The notes under the pieces: generated by a model
The model's input: only the letters and a program-made list of their open reading frames with translations
What the model was told of the DNA's origin: nothing
Databases searched by the model: none
Shown here: one piece after another, positions 26,885 through 37,418 of the stretch
Position numbering within the stretch: the first letter of the stretch is position 1
Layout of the letters: each line of letters starts with the position of its first letter
Made by a program: the position numbers and the translations under genes
NCBI GenBank assembly: GCA_025964715.1
Contig: JAOPYH010000419.1
Span: forward strand, 1-59,097
Reading direction: 5' to 3'
DNA from: Streptosporangiaceae bacterium
Lineage (GTDB): Bacteria > Actinomycetota > Actinomycetes > Streptosporangiales > Streptosporangiaceae
Length of the DNA: 59,097 nucleotides

Positions 26885-28189
26885 TTAAGCGCCCTGCCGC
26901 TCTTGGTCGATCTTGGAGAGCAGTCCGTTGACGTCTGCGGCCGAGACCGCCTCGGCCAGCACGCGGGCCTTGGCCTCATAGCGGTGTGAGCCTGGAGTGC
27001 TGCGGGCCCAGCGGACCCAGGACTTCCAGCCGGCGCTCTTCACGGTGCAGCTCAGGTCGACGTTCTTTGCGGACGCTACGTTCCGGCCGGCCGTACAGGA
27101 CCCGAGGTCGCGTCCGCTGCCGTTGATCGTGGCCTTCATCACAGCCCGCACCGACGGATTTCCCCCGAGCGACACGCTGGCCACCGTGTATCTGACCGTG
27201 CAGCCCCCATCGCCGCAATTACTGAACTTCAGGCGTCCGACAGGCACGAACCGCGCGCCCGGGTCCGGCGCGCCTGTGAGGTTCTTCACTTTGTCCCGCA
27301 GGTCCGTGAAGAGGCTCCCGAGCTCGGCCGACGCGAGCTCGGTGACGTCGAACTGGTACGGCTTGGTGCCGGCGCCCTGGATCCGCAGCACCTTGTGGGG
27401 CTCCGCCGTCGAGACGTAGTAGTCCCCCTGGGACGTGGTGACCTTGGCGGCCGGGGCGCCGTTGACGTCGGCCTTGGCCCCGGCGGGCTGCGGGGTGGCC
27501 GTCTGCAGCTGCCGCATGAGCACGCTGGGAGACAGGACTCCCTCCACGTCGAGGTCCAGCGCCGAGGCCGGTGCCCGGCTCCACCGGTCGGCGTAGTCCT
27601 CCGGATTGGCGGTGACGCCGCCGTGGGACCGCCAGAAGGAGCGGCTCGCCTTCACGTAGGTCGACCCGTCGACCGCGACCAGGTCGGCCTTGTCACCGTC
27701 CACGGTCACCGACCCGCTCGCCGAGCCGGCCTTGGTGACCGAGATCTGGGCCTGCATCGCGCTGCCGCCGGAGGAGAAGGACCCGTTGTAGCGCAGCGCC
27801 GGGACCGTGGCGAGATGCTGCGCTGCCTTGCCCGCCTGGCCGGCGGTGCTGTCGGCCTTCTTCCCTGCGCTGGTGTTCTTCTTCGCGTCTCCGCCGCTCA
27901 CGGCGACGGCGACCCCGACCCCGGCGAGGGCCAGCAGCACCACGGCACCGATCACGATGGCCACCAGCGGAAGCCGCCTGCCGCGCCGTGGGGGCGGCGG
28001 GTCGAATCCCCCGGGCGGGCCCTGGTAACCGGGCTGGACCGGATACCCCGGCTGGGCCGGATACCCGGGCTGGGGACCCGCGGGGAAGCCGGAGCCGTAA
28101 CCCCACTGCCCGGGGGGCCGGCCCGGACCGGCCGGGCCTCCTTCGCCGGGCCCCCAGGGACCGGGGCCGCCTTCGCTCGGACTGCTCAT
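26885..28189 (-). CDS. membrane-anchored protein with Pro/Gly-rich N-terminus (paralogue 1)
   Basis: 434 residues. Residues 1-70 are a cytoplasmic Pro/Gly/Tyr-rich tail with repeats such as PGYPAQPGYPVQPGY. One membrane helix (about residues 76-100) precedes an extracytoplasmic domain. The first half of that domain has strand-rich VTVDGDKADLVAVDGSTYVK segments like LppX/LprG-type lipoproteins; the last third holds Cys pairs in short loops (NCGDGGC, DLGSC). It shares layout and local sequence (FWRS, the Cys-Thr-Val region, the C-terminal VSAADVNGLLSKI) with the next upstream gene. ATG 28189 is preferred because GGGGGAG precedes it. Function unknown. Confidence 0.7.
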   Translation of the reverse strand: MSSPSEGGPGPWGPGEGGPAGPGRPPGQWGYGSGFPAGPQPGYPAQPGYPVQPGYQGPPGGFDPPPPRRGRRLPLVAIVIGAVVLLALAGVGVAVAVSGGDAKKNTSAGKKADSTAGQAGKAAQHLATVPALRYNGSFSSGGSAMQAQISVTKAGSASGSVTVDGDKADLVAVDGSTYVKASRSFWRSHGGVTANPEDYADRWSRAPASALDLDVEGVLSPSVLMRQLQTATPQPAGAKADVNGAPAAKVTTSQGDYYVSTAEPHKVLRIQGAGTKPYQFDVTELASAELGSLFTDLRDKVKNLTGAPDPGARFVPVGRLKFSNCGDGGCTVRYTVASVSLGGNPSVRAVMKATINGSGRDLGSCTAGRNVASAKNVDLSCTVKSAGWKSWVRWARSTPGSHRYEAKARVLAEAVSAADVNGLLSKIDQERQGA

Positions 28190-28289
28190 ATGCTCCCCCG
28201 CCACTTGGCGCTTTGCCGCGACCATACTTTTGATGGGTGGCGCCTACAAGGCACCGTCCACTGGGGCCGGTCCGTGTCGCGAGCGGGTC

Positions 28290-29495
28290 TCACGCGTTCG
28301 TGAGATCGTTCAGCATCGCCCGGATCTCTTCGGGGGTGACGGCGCCGGCCATGGCCTTGGACCGGCCCCACCAGCGCCGGGTGCCCGGGCTGCCGCGAAA
28401 CCTCGACCAGGCGGCGCTCTCGACCCGGCAGGAGACCTCGATGGAGTTCGAGGTCACCGAGCCCGAGTTGCTGCACTCGCCCAGCTTGGTGCCGCTCGGG
28501 CCGCCCGCCCTGAGCTCCACGAACACGGTGACACGGACCGACGATGAGGTGCCCCGGCCGGCCCAGACCTTCGACTTCACGGTGCAGCCCGAGGCGGTGC
28601 AGCTTCCCCAGCTGAACTTGAAGACGCTGGGGTCGCGGGCCTGGTCGAAGGCGTCCTTCAGCTCGCCGATCCGGCCGCGCAGCTCGGTGACGGCGTCACC
28701 CTGTCCGCCGCCGGTGAGCTCCGTCACGTCCGCCGCCGTGCCCGGGTAGTGCGTCTCGAGCCGCAGCAACCGCGGCGAGCCGTCCGCGGACAGGAAGTAC
28801 GTCCCGCCGGACGTGGTGATCTTCAGCGCGGGGGTGCCCTGCGCCGAGCTCTGCTCCGTACTCCTGATGCTGTACCGCGTGATGTCTCGAAGGTTCTTGG
28901 CGAGCGCCGAAGGGGTCATGTCCTTCTTGATCGCCGGCGCGAGGGTGAAGTTGCCCAGCCTGCCCCACCGAGAGTCGTTGGCCCAGGCGGGGCTCCCGGA
29001 CACGTTGCCCTGGGAGCGCCAGAAGCCGGGCCCGGCCTTGGCATAGGTCTGGTCTTTGACGGTGATCAGTTCGGCGTTCTGGCCGCCCCAGGTCACGGTG
29101 CCGCTCGCCCACCCGCTTCGGGTGACCTTCAGCTCTCCGTCCACCTTGTCCGAGCCCCAGCCGAGCGTGCCCTTCAGCCCCACGGCGGGGAGTCCTTCCA
29201 GCTGCCCGGCCGCGGCCGCGAGCTTGTCCGCCGGCGAGCCGCCACCGGACTTTCCGCCACCGGAGAAGACCCCGGTCACGGCCAGGATCGCCACGATCAT
29301 CACGATGGCGAGGACACCACCACCGCCCAGGATCGCGATGAGCGCTCCGGTGTTGGACGAGCGGCGTGGTGGCGGTGGCGGCATTCCGGGATGGCCTGGA
29401 TGACCGGGATGGCCGGGCATTGCGCCGGGCGGTGGCCAACCTTGGCCCCAGCCCTGACCCTGAGGGCTCGGAGCCCACCCGCCGTCACCGCTCAT
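28290..29495 (-). CDS. membrane-anchored protein with Pro/Gly-rich N-terminus (paralogue 2)
   Basis: 401 residues, same plan as its downstream neighbour: a Gly/Pro/His-rich cytoplasmic tail with HPG repeats, one membrane helix (about residues 50-75), and an extracytoplasmic domain ending in paired cysteines (SWGSCTASGCTV, LGECSNSG) and a short Arg-rich tail. The two proteins look like an ancient tandem duplication. They lie between korAB and the second nuo cluster; a role linked to either is conceivable but not shown. The gene starts divergently from nuoA2. Confidence 0.7.
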   Translation of the reverse strand: MSGDGGWAPSPQGQGWGQGWPPPGAMPGHPGHPGHPGMPPPPPRRSSNTGALIAILGGGGVLAIVMIVAILAVTGVFSGGGKSGGGSPADKLAAAAGQLEGLPAVGLKGTLGWGSDKVDGELKVTRSGWASGTVTWGGQNAELITVKDQTYAKAGPGFWRSQGNVSGSPAWANDSRWGRLGNFTLAPAIKKDMTPSALAKNLRDITRYSIRSTEQSSAQGTPALKITTSGGTYFLSADGSPRLLRLETHYPGTAADVTELTGGGQGDAVTELRGRIGELKDAFDQARDPSVFKFSWGSCTASGCTVKSKVWAGRGTSSSVRVTVFVELRAGGPSGTKLGECSNSGSVTSNSIEVSCRVESAAWSRFRGSPGTRRWWGRSKAMAGAVTPEEIRAMLNDLTNA

Positions 29496-29673
29496 CCAGC
29501 GTGTCCTTCCGTTGGGTGCCGTAACGTCCCCATAGCGTGGCGTAACCGGACAGGAATTATGTCGTCTTGATCGCTAATCGGCCACCACAAAGGCCTCATT
29601 CGAGCAGGCGGACCGCCGGGTCACCACGTTCCCGCGCGATACCTTTGTCTTGGACTGCTTTCGGGAGGCTGGT

Positions 29674-30045
29674 GTGCACGGCTATTACGGCTCCTACATG
29701 GTCGTCGGGGTGCTGTTCTTGATCGGTGGTGCGATCGTCGGCGGCGGGCTGATGGCCAACCGCATGCTGCGCCCGCACCGGCCCACCCCGGAGAAGCTCA
29801 CGACCTACGAGTGCGGCGTGGACCCGGTGGGTGAGGGCTGGGCGCAGTCCTATGTCCGCTACTACGTCTTCGGCTACCTCTATGTGATCTTCGCTGTGGA
29901 CGCGGTGTTCCTGTTTCCGTGGGCCACGGTGTTCGCCGCCCCGGGCTACGGCATGGTGACGCTGGCCGAAATGTTCCTGTTCCTCGGCTTCCTCGCGACC
30001 GGGCTCCTGTACGCCTGGAAGAAGGGCATTCTCACGTGGGTGTGA
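29674..30045 (+). CDS. nuoA2: NADH-quinone oxidoreductase subunit A, second cluster
   Basis: 123-residue three-helix subunit. It carries the [14 protein letters not shown] loop near the quinone site, with its Cys, and the Asp of [14 protein letters not shown] 29674 is chosen because GGGAGG precedes it by five bases. First gene of the second nuo cluster; about 178 bases of divergent promoter region separate it from the upstream membrane protein. Confidence 0.94.
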   Translation: MHGYYGSYMVVGVLFLIGGAIVGGGLMANRMLRPHRPTPEKLTTYECGVDPVGEGWAQSYVRYYVFGYLYVIFAVDAVFLFPWATVFAAPGYGMVTLAEMFLFLGFLATGLLYAWKKGILTWV

Positions 30046-30926
30046 CAGATCTCCCCGAGCCGCGCATCGGCCCGCTGTCCAAGCTGGCGCCCAAGCCGGT
30101 GAAGTTCGTGCTGAACTGGGGACGGCGCTATTCGCTCTGGGTCTTCAACTTCGGGCTCGCCTGCTGCGCGATCGAGTTCATCGCCACCTCGATGAGCCGC
30201 CACGACTTCATCCGGCTCGGCGTGATCCCGTTCGCGCCCGGTCCGCGCCAGGCCGACCTCATGGTGGTGTCGGGAACGGTCAGCGACAAGATGGCGCCGG
30301 CGATCAAGCGCCTGTACGAGCAGATGCCCGAGCCGAAGTACGTCATCTCGTTCGGCGCCTGCTCCAACTGCGGCGGCCCGTACTGGGACTCCTACTGTGT
30401 CACCAAGGGCGTCGACCAGATCATCCCGGTGGACGTCTATGTTCCCGGCTGCCCGCCGCGGCCGGAGGCCCTGCTGCACGGCATCGTCCGGCTGCAGGAG
30501 AAGATCGCGGCCGAGTCGCTGGGCGACCGCTACACCGGGGGCGGCGAGCCGGTCACCGCCGCGCCGCTGCCGGCGCCCAGGTCGGCCACCGTTCTGCGCC
30601 GGCCGCTCCAGCCCGTGCCCGAGGTCCTCAATGAGGCCGACCACCCGACGCTGGCGCTCGGCATACCCGAGATTGAAAAGCCGTCCGGGCCCACGATGGA
30701 GCTGCCGGTCCTGGAGGAGCCCCCCACCGAGGAGCTGCGCATCCCGCCGGCCGAAGGGCCCGGGGACCATAAGGCCGAACGCGCGGGCGAGGCCAGGTCC
30801 AGGCGTCGGTCCTCCGGTGGCCGGCTGCGGCGGTTCGGCTCCGGCGAAGACCAGTCGACCATCGATCTGAGCATCATCCCGGGCCTCGGGGAAGACCCCG
30901 ACGACGAGCACGGGAAGCGGCCATGA
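30036..30926 (+). CDS. nuoB2: NADH-quinone oxidoreductase subunit B, second cluster, with C-terminal extension
   Basis: Holds the terminal cluster N2 that hands electrons to quinone. All four ligands are seen: the tandem Cys of [16 protein letters not shown] and VPGCPP. The core fills the first 170 residues, but the protein runs to 296. The extra about 120 residues are Pro/Glu-rich and then Arg-rich, low in hydrophobics, and probably disordered. GTG 30036 is preferred over GTG 30042 for its spacing to AAGAAGGG. Overlaps nuoA2 by 10 bases and nuoC2 by ATGA. Confidence 0.93.
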   Translation: MGVTDLPEPRIGPLSKLAPKPVKFVLNWGRRYSLWVFNFGLACCAIEFIATSMSRHDFIRLGVIPFAPGPRQADLMVVSGTVSDKMAPAIKRLYEQMPEPKYVISFGACSNCGGPYWDSYCVTKGVDQIIPVDVYVPGCPPRPEALLHGIVRLQEKIAAESLGDRYTGGGEPVTAAPLPAPRSATVLRRPLQPVPEVLNEADHPTLALGIPEIEKPSGPTMELPVLEEPPTEELRIPPAEGPGDHKAERAGEARSRRRSSGGRLRRFGSGEDQSTIDLSIIPGLGEDPDDEHGKRP

Positions 30927-31552
30927 CCCCCGCCGCCGAGCGCAACGCCCGGCTCGCGGCCGCCTGGGCTGTGCGCTTCGACGCGCAGATCCACACGGCG
31001 CAGAGCCTCGGCCAGCTAACCGTCGACGTTGGGCACGAGGACTGGGTGGCCGCCCTGACGTTCGCCCGGGACGAGCTGGGCTGCGGTTTCTTCGACTGGC
31101 TGACGGCCGTCGACGAGCTCGATGAGGGATTCGGGATAGTGGCGCACGTCTACTCGCTCGAGGAGGGGCACCACCTGCTGATCCGGACCCGGGTGCCACG
31201 GGCGGAGCCGGTGCTCGCGACGGCGACCGGCGTCTATCGCGGGGCCAACTGGCACGAGCGCGAGACCTTCGAGATGTTCGGCGTCGTCTTCGAGGGTCAC
31301 CCGAACCTGAAGCCGCTGCTGCTGCCCGACGGGTTCGAAGGACACCCGCTCCGCAAGGAGTTCGTCCTCGCCGCCCGGGTCGCCAAGCCATGGCCGGGCG
31401 CCAAGGAGCCGGGCGAGGGAGCGGGCGGGGCGCCGAGCCGCAGGCGCATGCTGCCGCCCGGGGTGCCCGACGACTGGGGCCCGGCGGCTCCCGCGGCACC
31501 GCGCGGACGCGCTGAGGGAGATCGACGGGAGGACCGGGGCCATGGGGACTGA
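30923..31552 (+). CDS. nuoC2: NADH-quinone oxidoreductase subunit C, second cluster
   Basis: 209 residues, 30-kDa subunit type. The signature [19 protein letters not shown] is followed by [20 protein letters not shown] Pro/Arg-rich tail of about 40 residues follows. In other complexes I NuoC binds NuoD, or is fused to it; no nuoD is found beside this gene. It overlaps nuoB2 by ATGA and nuoH2 by 11 bases. Confidence 0.92.
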   Translation: MTPAAERNARLAAAWAVRFDAQIHTAQSLGQLTVDVGHEDWVAALTFARDELGCGFFDWLTAVDELDEGFGIVAHVYSLEEGHHLLIRTRVPRAEPVLATATGVYRGANWHERETFEMFGVVFEGHPNLKPLLLPDGFEGHPLRKEFVLAARVAKPWPGAKEPGEGAGGAPSRRRMLPPGVPDDWGPAAPAAPRGRAEGDRREDRGHGD

Positions 31553-32507
31553 TCTGCTCGTGGTCGGATTCAAGGTGCTGCTGGTCGTCGTCGCGTTCCT
31601 GGTCGTGCCCCTGCTCGTCGGCCAGGCGGAGCACAAGGTCATGGCGCACATGCAGGCCCGGCTCGGGCCGATGTACGCGGGCGGCTTCCACGGCTGGGCG
31701 CAGCTCGTCGCCGACGGGATCAAGTTCGCCCAGAAGGAGGACGTGATCCCACGGGACGCCGACCGGCGGATCTTCATGCTCGCTCCCGGCGTGGCTCTCG
31801 TGCCGTACCTCGTGGTCCTGTCGGTCATCCCGGTCGGCCCGCACCAGGCCGTGCTGAATCTCGGCATCGGGCTGTTCTTCGCACTCGCGGTCATGGGCAT
31901 CGGCGTGATCGGCGCCCTCATGGCCGGCTGGGCCAGCGCGAACAAATACTCGCTGCTCGGCGGGATGCGGGTCGCCGCACAGCTGATGTCCTACGAGCTC
32001 CCCATGGTGTTCGCGGCCTCCTCGGTGGCGATGGCGGCCGGCACGCTGTCACTGGGCGGGATCGTCGAGCAGTGGCGCTGGTGGTGGCTGCCCTGGCAGG
32101 CCATCGGCGGCGTGGTCTTCTTCGTGGCCGGCCTGGCCGAGCTGCGCCGTCCGCCCTTCGACATGCCGGTCGCCGACTCCGAAATCATCTTCGGGCCCTA
32201 CACCGAGTACGGCGGCCTGCGCTTCGCGTTCTTCCTGCTGGCGGAGTACGCCGGGATCGTGGTGCTGTGCGGCCTGACCACTGTGCTGTTCCTCGGCGGC
32301 TGGAAGGGGCCGTTCCTCGACGCCGAACTGGGCTGGCTGTGGACCCTCACCAAGGTGTTCGCCCTGGCCTTCGTCGTGATCTGGCTCCGGGTCAGCTATC
32401 CCCGGATGCGCGAGGACCAGCTTCAAAAGCTCGCCTGGACGGGACTGGTCCCGCTCGCGCTGGCGCAGCTCGCCCTCACCGGCGTGGTCAAGGTCGCACT
32501 CTCCTGA
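31542..32507 (+). CDS. nuoH2: NADH-quinone oxidoreductase subunit H, second cluster
   Basis: 321 residues, shorter than the first-cluster NuoH (425) because it lacks the long polar tail. It keeps [48 protein letters not shown] and the following FGPYTEYGG stretch. It therefore should still form the membrane side of the quinone pocket. About 92 bases separate it from nuoI2. Confidence 0.95.
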   Translation: MGTDLLVVGFKVLLVVVAFLVVPLLVGQAEHKVMAHMQARLGPMYAGGFHGWAQLVADGIKFAQKEDVIPRDADRRIFMLAPGVALVPYLVVLSVIPVGPHQAVLNLGIGLFFALAVMGIGVIGALMAGWASANKYSLLGGMRVAAQLMSYELPMVFAASSVAMAAGTLSLGGIVEQWRWWWLPWQAIGGVVFFVAGLAELRRPPFDMPVADSEIIFGPYTEYGGLRFAFFLLAEYAGIVVLCGLTTVLFLGGWKGPFLDAELGWLWTLTKVFALAFVVIWLRVSYPRMREDQLQKLAWTGLVPLALAQLALTGVVKVALS

Positions 32508-32599
32508 GCGACCGCCGGCACGGGACGGCGGATAACCGTCGACGTTCGAAGGGGGCTCTCCGTTCCCCTTGGGGCCTGCGTAGGGAATCATGGTGTTTC

Positions 32600-33109
32600 G
32601 TGACACGGCTACCAGGAAGCGGTCTGGCCAAGGGGCTCGCCGTCACATTGCGGACGATGACCCGGCGGTCCATCACGCGCCAGTACCCAGAGGTCCCCCC
32701 CGACCTGCCCCCGCGCAGCCGGGGCGTGATCGCGTTGCTGGAGGAGAACTGCACGGTTTGCATGCTGTGCGCACGGGAGTGCCCGGACTGGTGCATCTAC
32801 ATCGACTCGCACAAGGAGACGCTGCCCGCTGAAGGCGGCGGGCGAGCGCGGACGCGTAACGCCCTCGACAGGTTCGCCATCGACTTCTCGCTGTGCATGT
32901 ACTGCGGGATCTGCATCGAGGTGTGCCCCTTCGACGCGCTGTTCTGGTCTCCCGAGTTCGAGTACGCGGAGTACGACATCGCCGAGCTGACGCATGAGAA
33001 GGACCGGCTGCGGGAGTGGATGTGGACGGTTCCGCCGCCGCCCGCCTACGACCCCGGCGCGGAGACCCCCAAGGAAGTCACCGCGGCCGAGCGGGGTACG
33101 CGCCCGTGA
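32600..33109 (+). CDS. nuoI2: NADH-quinone oxidoreductase subunit I, second cluster
   Basis: 169 residues with two [4Fe-4S] motifs, [14 protein letters not shown] and [12 protein letters not shown]. The start is set at GTG 32600, giving an N-terminus with [16 protein letters not shown]; no strong RBS is visible, so the start is uncertain. In a cluster without NuoE, F and G this is the likely entry point for electrons from ferredoxin. Confidence 0.92.
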   Translation: MTRLPGSGLAKGLAVTLRTMTRRSITRQYPEVPPDLPPRSRGVIALLEENCTVCMLCARECPDWCIYIDSHKETLPAEGGGRARTRNALDRFAIDFSLCMYCGICIEVCPFDALFWSPEFEYAEYDIAELTHEKDRLREWMWTVPPPPAYDPGAETPKEVTAAERGTRP

Positions 33110-33146
33110 CGCGGCAGCGGCCGCGTCGCAGCATGAGGAGCGGAAG

Positions 33147-33704
33147 GTGACGGGGCAAGAGATGGTCTTCGTCCCCCTCGGCGTCGTGGCGCTGGGTGCC
33201 GCCCTGCTCGTGGTGACGACGCGGCAGATGGTCCACGCGGCACTGTGGCTGGTGGTCACGCTCGGCTCGCTGGCGGGCTGCTACCTCGTGCTCACCGCCG
33301 AGTTCGTCGCCTGGGTGCAGGTGCTCATCTACGTGGGCGCGGTCGTGGTGCTCCTGCTGTTCGGGATCATGCTGACGCGCGCACCGATCGGCCGGTCGGC
33401 CGACCTGGACTCCGGAAACCGCTGGGTGGCGCTGGCCGTCGCGGCCGCGACGGCCGCGGTCCTGGTGACCGTGGTCGTGCGGGGATTCCGCGCGGCCTAC
33501 GCGCCGCTGAAGGCCGGCGGCGGATCCGCCGAGCAGATGGGCGCCGGTGTCTTCCGTACCTGGGTGCTGCCGTTCGAGGTCCTGTCGGTCCTTCTGCTGG
33601 CCGCACTCATCGGCGCCATCGTGCTCTCGCGCGCAGACATCGGCCCCGGCGGGTCCGACCGCCGCGACCCGGCCGGCATCCGGGCCGAGGAGGGCCGCCG
33701 CTGA
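33147..33704 (+). CDS. nuoJ2: NADH-quinone oxidoreductase subunit J, second cluster
   Basis: 185-residue membrane subunit with five hydrophobic segments, and without the long tail of the first-cluster Nuo[21 protein letters not shown] is the conserved helix-3 region, split here as seen around residues 50-70. GTG 33147 follows GAGGAGCGGAAG. Its stop shares a base with the nuoK2 ATG. Confidence 0.92.
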   Translation: MTGQEMVFVPLGVVALGAALLVVTTRQMVHAALWLVVTLGSLAGCYLVLTAEFVAWVQVLIYVGAVVVLLLFGIMLTRAPIGRSADLDSGNRWVALAVAAATAAVLVTVVVRGFRAAYAPLKAGGGSAEQMGAGVFRTWVLPFEVLSVLLLAALIGAIVLSRADIGPGGSDRRDPAGIRAEEGRR

Positions 33705-34087
33705 TGCACGTCGTCTACCCCCTGGTCGTCGCCGCGCTGCTGTTCTCCGTCGGTGTGTACGGAGTGCTGGCCCGGCGCAACGCGATCCTGGTCCTGATGT
33801 CGGTCGAGCTCATGCTCAACGCCGTCAACCTGAACCTCGTCGCCTTCGACGTGTGGCTCCGGGACCGCCTGCACGGGGGCCAGGTGCTGACCCTGTTCAC
33901 CATCGTGATCGCGGCCGCCGAGGTCGGACTCGGCCTGGCGATCGTGCTGCTGGTGTTCCGTAACCGGGCGACCATCGACGTCGACCGGTTGCGCGCGCTC
34001 GCCGAGTCCGATGCCGACAGCCTCCCGCGCGAACTCCTGGAAGAAAGCGATGACCTCGGCGTCGCCGGACGGGGGGTGGCCCAGTGA
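33704..34087 (+). CDS. nuoK2: NADH-quinone oxidoreductase subunit K, second cluster
   Basis: 127 residues with three helices. Both membrane Glu are kept ([10 protein letters not shown] and [11 protein letters not shown]). A polar acidic tail of about 28 residues follows, longer than usual for NuoK. Overlaps nuoJ2 by one base (TGATG) and nuoL2 by GTGA. Confidence 0.94.
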   Translation: MHVVYPLVVAALLFSVGVYGVLARRNAILVLMSVELMLNAVNLNLVAFDVWLRDRLHGGQVLTLFTIVIAAAEVGLGLAIVLLVFRNRATIDVDRLRALAESDADSLPRELLEESDDLGVAGRGVAQ

Positions 34088-35940
34088 TCGCCCTCGGCTC
34101 CCTCGTGGTGCTGCTGCCGTTCCTGGCGGCGTGCGCGGGCATCTTCGGGGGCCCTCGGCTGTCGCGGGCCCTGGAGAGCCACGGCGTCCCCGGCCGGTGG
34201 TGGCCGCGCAACGGCCCGGCCTTGATCGCGGTCGTGCCCATGATGGCCGCGACGCTGCTGAGCCTGATCGTCGCCGCTGCGCTGTGGCTCCATCCCGGCG
34301 CTCGCGCGGGCGCGCTGACCACGGTGGCGACCGGCGCGCTCCCCATCACCGTGGGGGTCCAGGTGGACGGCCTGGCCGCGGTCGTCGCGCTCATGGTCTG
34401 CTGCGTCGCGCTGGCCGTGCAGATCTACTCCATCGCCTACATGGCCGAGGACCCCCGCTACTCCTCCTACGCGGCGTTCATCTCGCTGTTCACGGCGGCC
34501 ATGCTGCTCGTGGTCTTCGCGGGCGACCTGCTGGTGCTCTATGTCGGCTGGGAGGTCATGGGCGTCTGCTCGTACTTCCTCATCGGCCACCACTGGGAGG
34601 ACCGGGCCAACTCGCGGGCCGCGGTCAAGGCGTTCCTGGTGACCCGGATCGGTGACGTCGGCTTCCTGCTCGGCATCTTCGTGCTCGGTGTGGGCGCCGG
34701 GACGTTCCGGATCGACGGTGTGCTGGCGCGCGTGGGCGCCATGCCGGGCACGGTCGTGCTGGCCGGGACGCTGCTGCTGCTCGCGGGTGTGGCCGGCAAG
34801 AGCGCACAGTTCCCGCTGCACACCTGGTTGCCGGACGCGATGGCCGGCCCGACCCCGATCAGCGCGCTCATCCACGCGGCCACGATGGTCGCCGCCGGGG
34901 TCTACGTCGTCGCGCGGCTCTATCCGGCCTTCCTCGCGGCCCCAACCGCGCTCGCGGTCCTCGGTTGCATGGCCGCGATATCCATGCTCGGCGCCGCCCT
35001 GGCCGCCCTGGCCCAGGCCGACCTCAAACGGGTCCTCGCCTACTCGACGATCAGCCAGCTCGCCTACATGGCCGCGGGTCTGGCGGTGGGCACCCGCAGC
35101 GGCGCGGTCTTCCACCTGCTCACCCACGGAGCCTTCAAGGCCCTGCTCTTCCTGGCGGCCGGGTGCGTGATCTTCGTGACCGGCACCAACATGCTGCGTG
35201 ACTACGGTGGCCTGCGACACGCCATGCCGATCACGTTCTGGTCCATGACGGTGGGATTCGCGGCCCTCGCGGGGGTGCCCCCGGTGAGCGGCTTCTTCAG
35301 CAAGGACGCCATCATCGAGGCGGCCCAGCACCCGAGGAGCGGCATCCCGGGGACCGTCGGGTTGATCGTCTACGTCACGCTGCTGATCACCGTCGCCGTG
35401 ACGGCCGCCTATGCGACGCGGGCCTGGCTGCTCACGTTCTTCGGTGCGGCGCGCACCGGCCGCCCCGCCCGCGAGGCGCCGCGGCTCATGTCGTGGCCGG
35501 TGGCGGCGCTGGCCGTGCCCGCGTTGCTGCTCGGCTTCCTCGGCCTGGGCGCGCCCGAACTGCGGCCGCACCCGGTGTCGGCGGCGCTGTCGGTGCTCCT
35601 GACCGCGGCCGGCGCGTACGCGGCGTACGCCATCTGGAACCGCGCCCCCGCCGAGGATCCGGCTCGGGTGCTCGGACCGGTCCGGGCCACCCTGGAGCGG
35701 GCCTTCTTCGTCGACGAGCTCTACGCAAGGTTGATCGTCTCCCCCGTACTCGCCCTGGCCCGGGCCGTCGTAAGGGTCGACCGGGGGACCATCGACGCGG
35801 CGGTGCGAGGGTCCGGCCCGCTGGCCGGCCGCCTCGGCGAGCTGCTGCGCCGGCCGCAGAACGGCAATCCGCAGACCTATCTGACCGGCGCCCTGGCCGG
35901 CATGGCGCTCATCGTCATCGCGGTGGTGATCTTCGTATGA
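34084..35940 (+). CDS. nuoL2: NADH-quinone oxidoreductase subunit L, second cluster
   Basis: 618-residue antiporter-like pump. Key residues are kept: [45 protein letters not shown] and [15 protein letters not shown]. The pumping machinery therefore looks functional, not decayed. GTG 34084 and ATGA at the end place it in the tightly overlapping run J2-N2. Confidence 0.95.
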   Translation: MIALGSLVVLLPFLAACAGIFGGPRLSRALESHGVPGRWWPRNGPALIAVVPMMAATLLSLIVAAALWLHPGARAGALTTVATGALPITVGVQVDGLAAVVALMVCCVALAVQIYSIAYMAEDPRYSSYAAFISLFTAAMLLVVFAGDLLVLYVGWEVMGVCSYFLIGHHWEDRANSRAAVKAFLVTRIGDVGFLLGIFVLGVGAGTFRIDGVLARVGAMPGTVVLAGTLLLLAGVAGKSAQFPLHTWLPDAMAGPTPISALIHAATMVAAGVYVVARLYPAFLAAPTALAVLGCMAAISMLGAALAALAQADLKRVLAYSTISQLAYMAAGLAVGTRSGAVFHLLTHGAFKALLFLAAGCVIFVTGTNMLRDYGGLRHAMPITFWSMTVGFAALAGVPPVSGFFSKDAIIEAAQHPRSGIPGTVGLIVYVTLLITVAVTAAYATRAWLLTFFGAARTGRPAREAPRLMSWPVAALAVPALLLGFLGLGAPELRPHPVSAALSVLLTAAGAYAAYAIWNRAPAEDPARVLGPVRATLERAFFVDELYARLIVSPVLALARAVVRVDRGTIDAAVRGSGPLAGRLGELLRRPQNGNPQTYLTGALAGMALIVIAVVIFV

Positions 35941-37418
35941 TTCTGCTCGCGACGCTGGCGGTGCCCCTGGCCGGAGCCCTCCTGCTCCTCGTGCCGAGCG
36001 TCCGGCACGCCCGGCTCCACGGGATCGTCGTCTCCGGGATCACGCTGGCCTGGGCGCTGGCCGCCGCGCTCGCCTTCGACTACGGGCACGCGGGGACACA
36101 GCTGGAGTTCGACCGGCCCTGGGCGCCGGCGATCGGCCTGCGGTTCCATCTCGGCGTCGACGGCGTCTCGCTGCCACTGATCGTGCTGACCGCGCTCCTC
36201 ACGTTCCTCTGCTTCGTGTACACGCTCCAGCACCCGCCGTCCGGTGGTGGCTCCGCGCGGCTGCTCACGGCACTGCTCCTCCTGCTCGAGGTCGGGATGC
36301 TGGGCACTTTCATGGCCCTGGACCTGGTGCTGTTCTTCGTGTTCTTCGAAGTCGTGCTGATCCCGATGTACGTCGTGATCGCGCTGTGGGGCGGTGCCGG
36401 GCGCCGCGCGGCGGCGTACAAGTTCATCCTCTACACGCTGCTCGGCTCCGGCGTGCTCCTCGTCGGGCTGCTCCTCGTCGCCGTCGACGCGGGCACCCTG
36501 GACATGGTCGCGCTGGCGCACCGGCACGGAGCGGGGCTGTCGCGGGGCGTGCAGGTCATGGCCTTCCTGCTGATCGGGCTCGGCCTGGCGGTCAAGGCGC
36601 CGATGTGGCCGCTGCACACCTGGCTGCCCGACGCGCACACCGAGGCGCCGACCGTCGGGTCGGTGCTGCTCGCCGGGGTGCTGCTGAAGATGGGCACGTA
36701 CGGCTTCGTCCGGATCGCGCTCCCGATGGTGCCCAGCGGCGCCGAGTTCTGGGCGCCCTGGCTCGGACTGCTCGCCGTCATCGGCATCATCTACGGAGCG
36801 CTCGCCTGTCTCGCCCAGCGCGACCTCAAACGGATGATCGCCTACTCGTCGGTCGGGCACATGGGTTTCGTCCTGCTCGGCATCGCCACGCTCACCCCGG
36901 TCGGGGTCAACGCCGCGCTGTTCGGCAACATCGCGCACGGCCTCGTCACCGGTCTGCTGTTCTTCCTCGCCGGCGCGGTCAAGGAGCGGTACGGCACCGG
37001 AGACCTCGAGGAGCTCGGCGGCGGCATGTTCGCCAGGGCGCCGCGGCTCGCGGCGGTCCTCACGTTCGCCGCCATCGCCAGTCTCGGCCTGCCCGGCCTG
37101 GCCGGGTTCTGGGGCGAGATGCTCGCCCTACTCGGCGCCTACCGGCCGGGTCCGGGCCTGTCCCGCCCCACGTTCGTGACGTTCATGGCCCTGGGCGGCA
37201 TCGGGGCCGCGCTGACCGCGGCCTATTTCCTGCGCATGCTGGCCAAGCTGACCCATGGCCGGCCGAAGGACGAGCATCGGGTGGTGGCCGCTCTGACGCC
37301 GTATGAATACGCCGCGTGGGCTCCGCTGATCGCCCTGACGGTCCTCGTCGGGCTCTGGCCCAAGCTGCTGCTGGAGCTCACCAACGCTCCCGTGCGCGCT
37401 TTGCTGGGAGGCGGCTGA
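35937..37418 (+). CDS. nuoM2: NADH-quinone oxidoreductase subunit M, second cluster
   Basis: 493 residues. Signatures are [44 protein letters not shown] and LKRMIAYSSVGHMGF. These match the canonical NuoM pattern more closely than the first-cluster NuoM, which has DAAGQAP and LDKVGTYG. The two NuoM proteins are therefore not a recent duplication. ATG 35937 overlaps the nuoL2 stop. Confidence 0.95.
   Translation: MILLATLAVPLAGALLLLVPSVRHARLHGIVVSGITLAWALAAALAFDYGHAGTQLEFDRPWAPAIGLRFHLGVDGVSLPLIVLTALLTFLCFVYTLQHPPSGGGSARLLTALLLLLEVGMLGTFMALDLVLFFVFFEVVLIPMYVVIALWGGAGRRAAAYKFILYTLLGSGVLLVGLLLVAVDAGTLDMVALAHRHGAGLSRGVQVMAFLLIGLGLAVKAPMWPLHTWLPDAHTEAPTVGSVLLAGVLLKMGTYGFVRIALPMVPSGAEFWAPWLGLLAVIGIIYGALACLAQRDLKRMIAYSSVGHMGFVLLGIATLTPVGVNAALFGNIAHGLVTGLLFFLAGAVKERYGTGDLEELGGGMFARAPRLAAVLTFAAIASLGLPGLAGFWGEMLALLGAYRPGPGLSRPTFVTFMALGGIGAALTAAYFLRMLAKLTHGRPKDEHRVVAALTPYEYAAWAPLIALTVLVGLWPKLLLELTNAPVRALLGGG

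Noticed and set aside
33715..35571. 618-codon minus-strand frame opposite nuoK2/nuoL2
   Set aside because: Same cause: Arg/His/Gly/Gln-rich translation with no domain; the plus-strand frames carry all conserved motifs.
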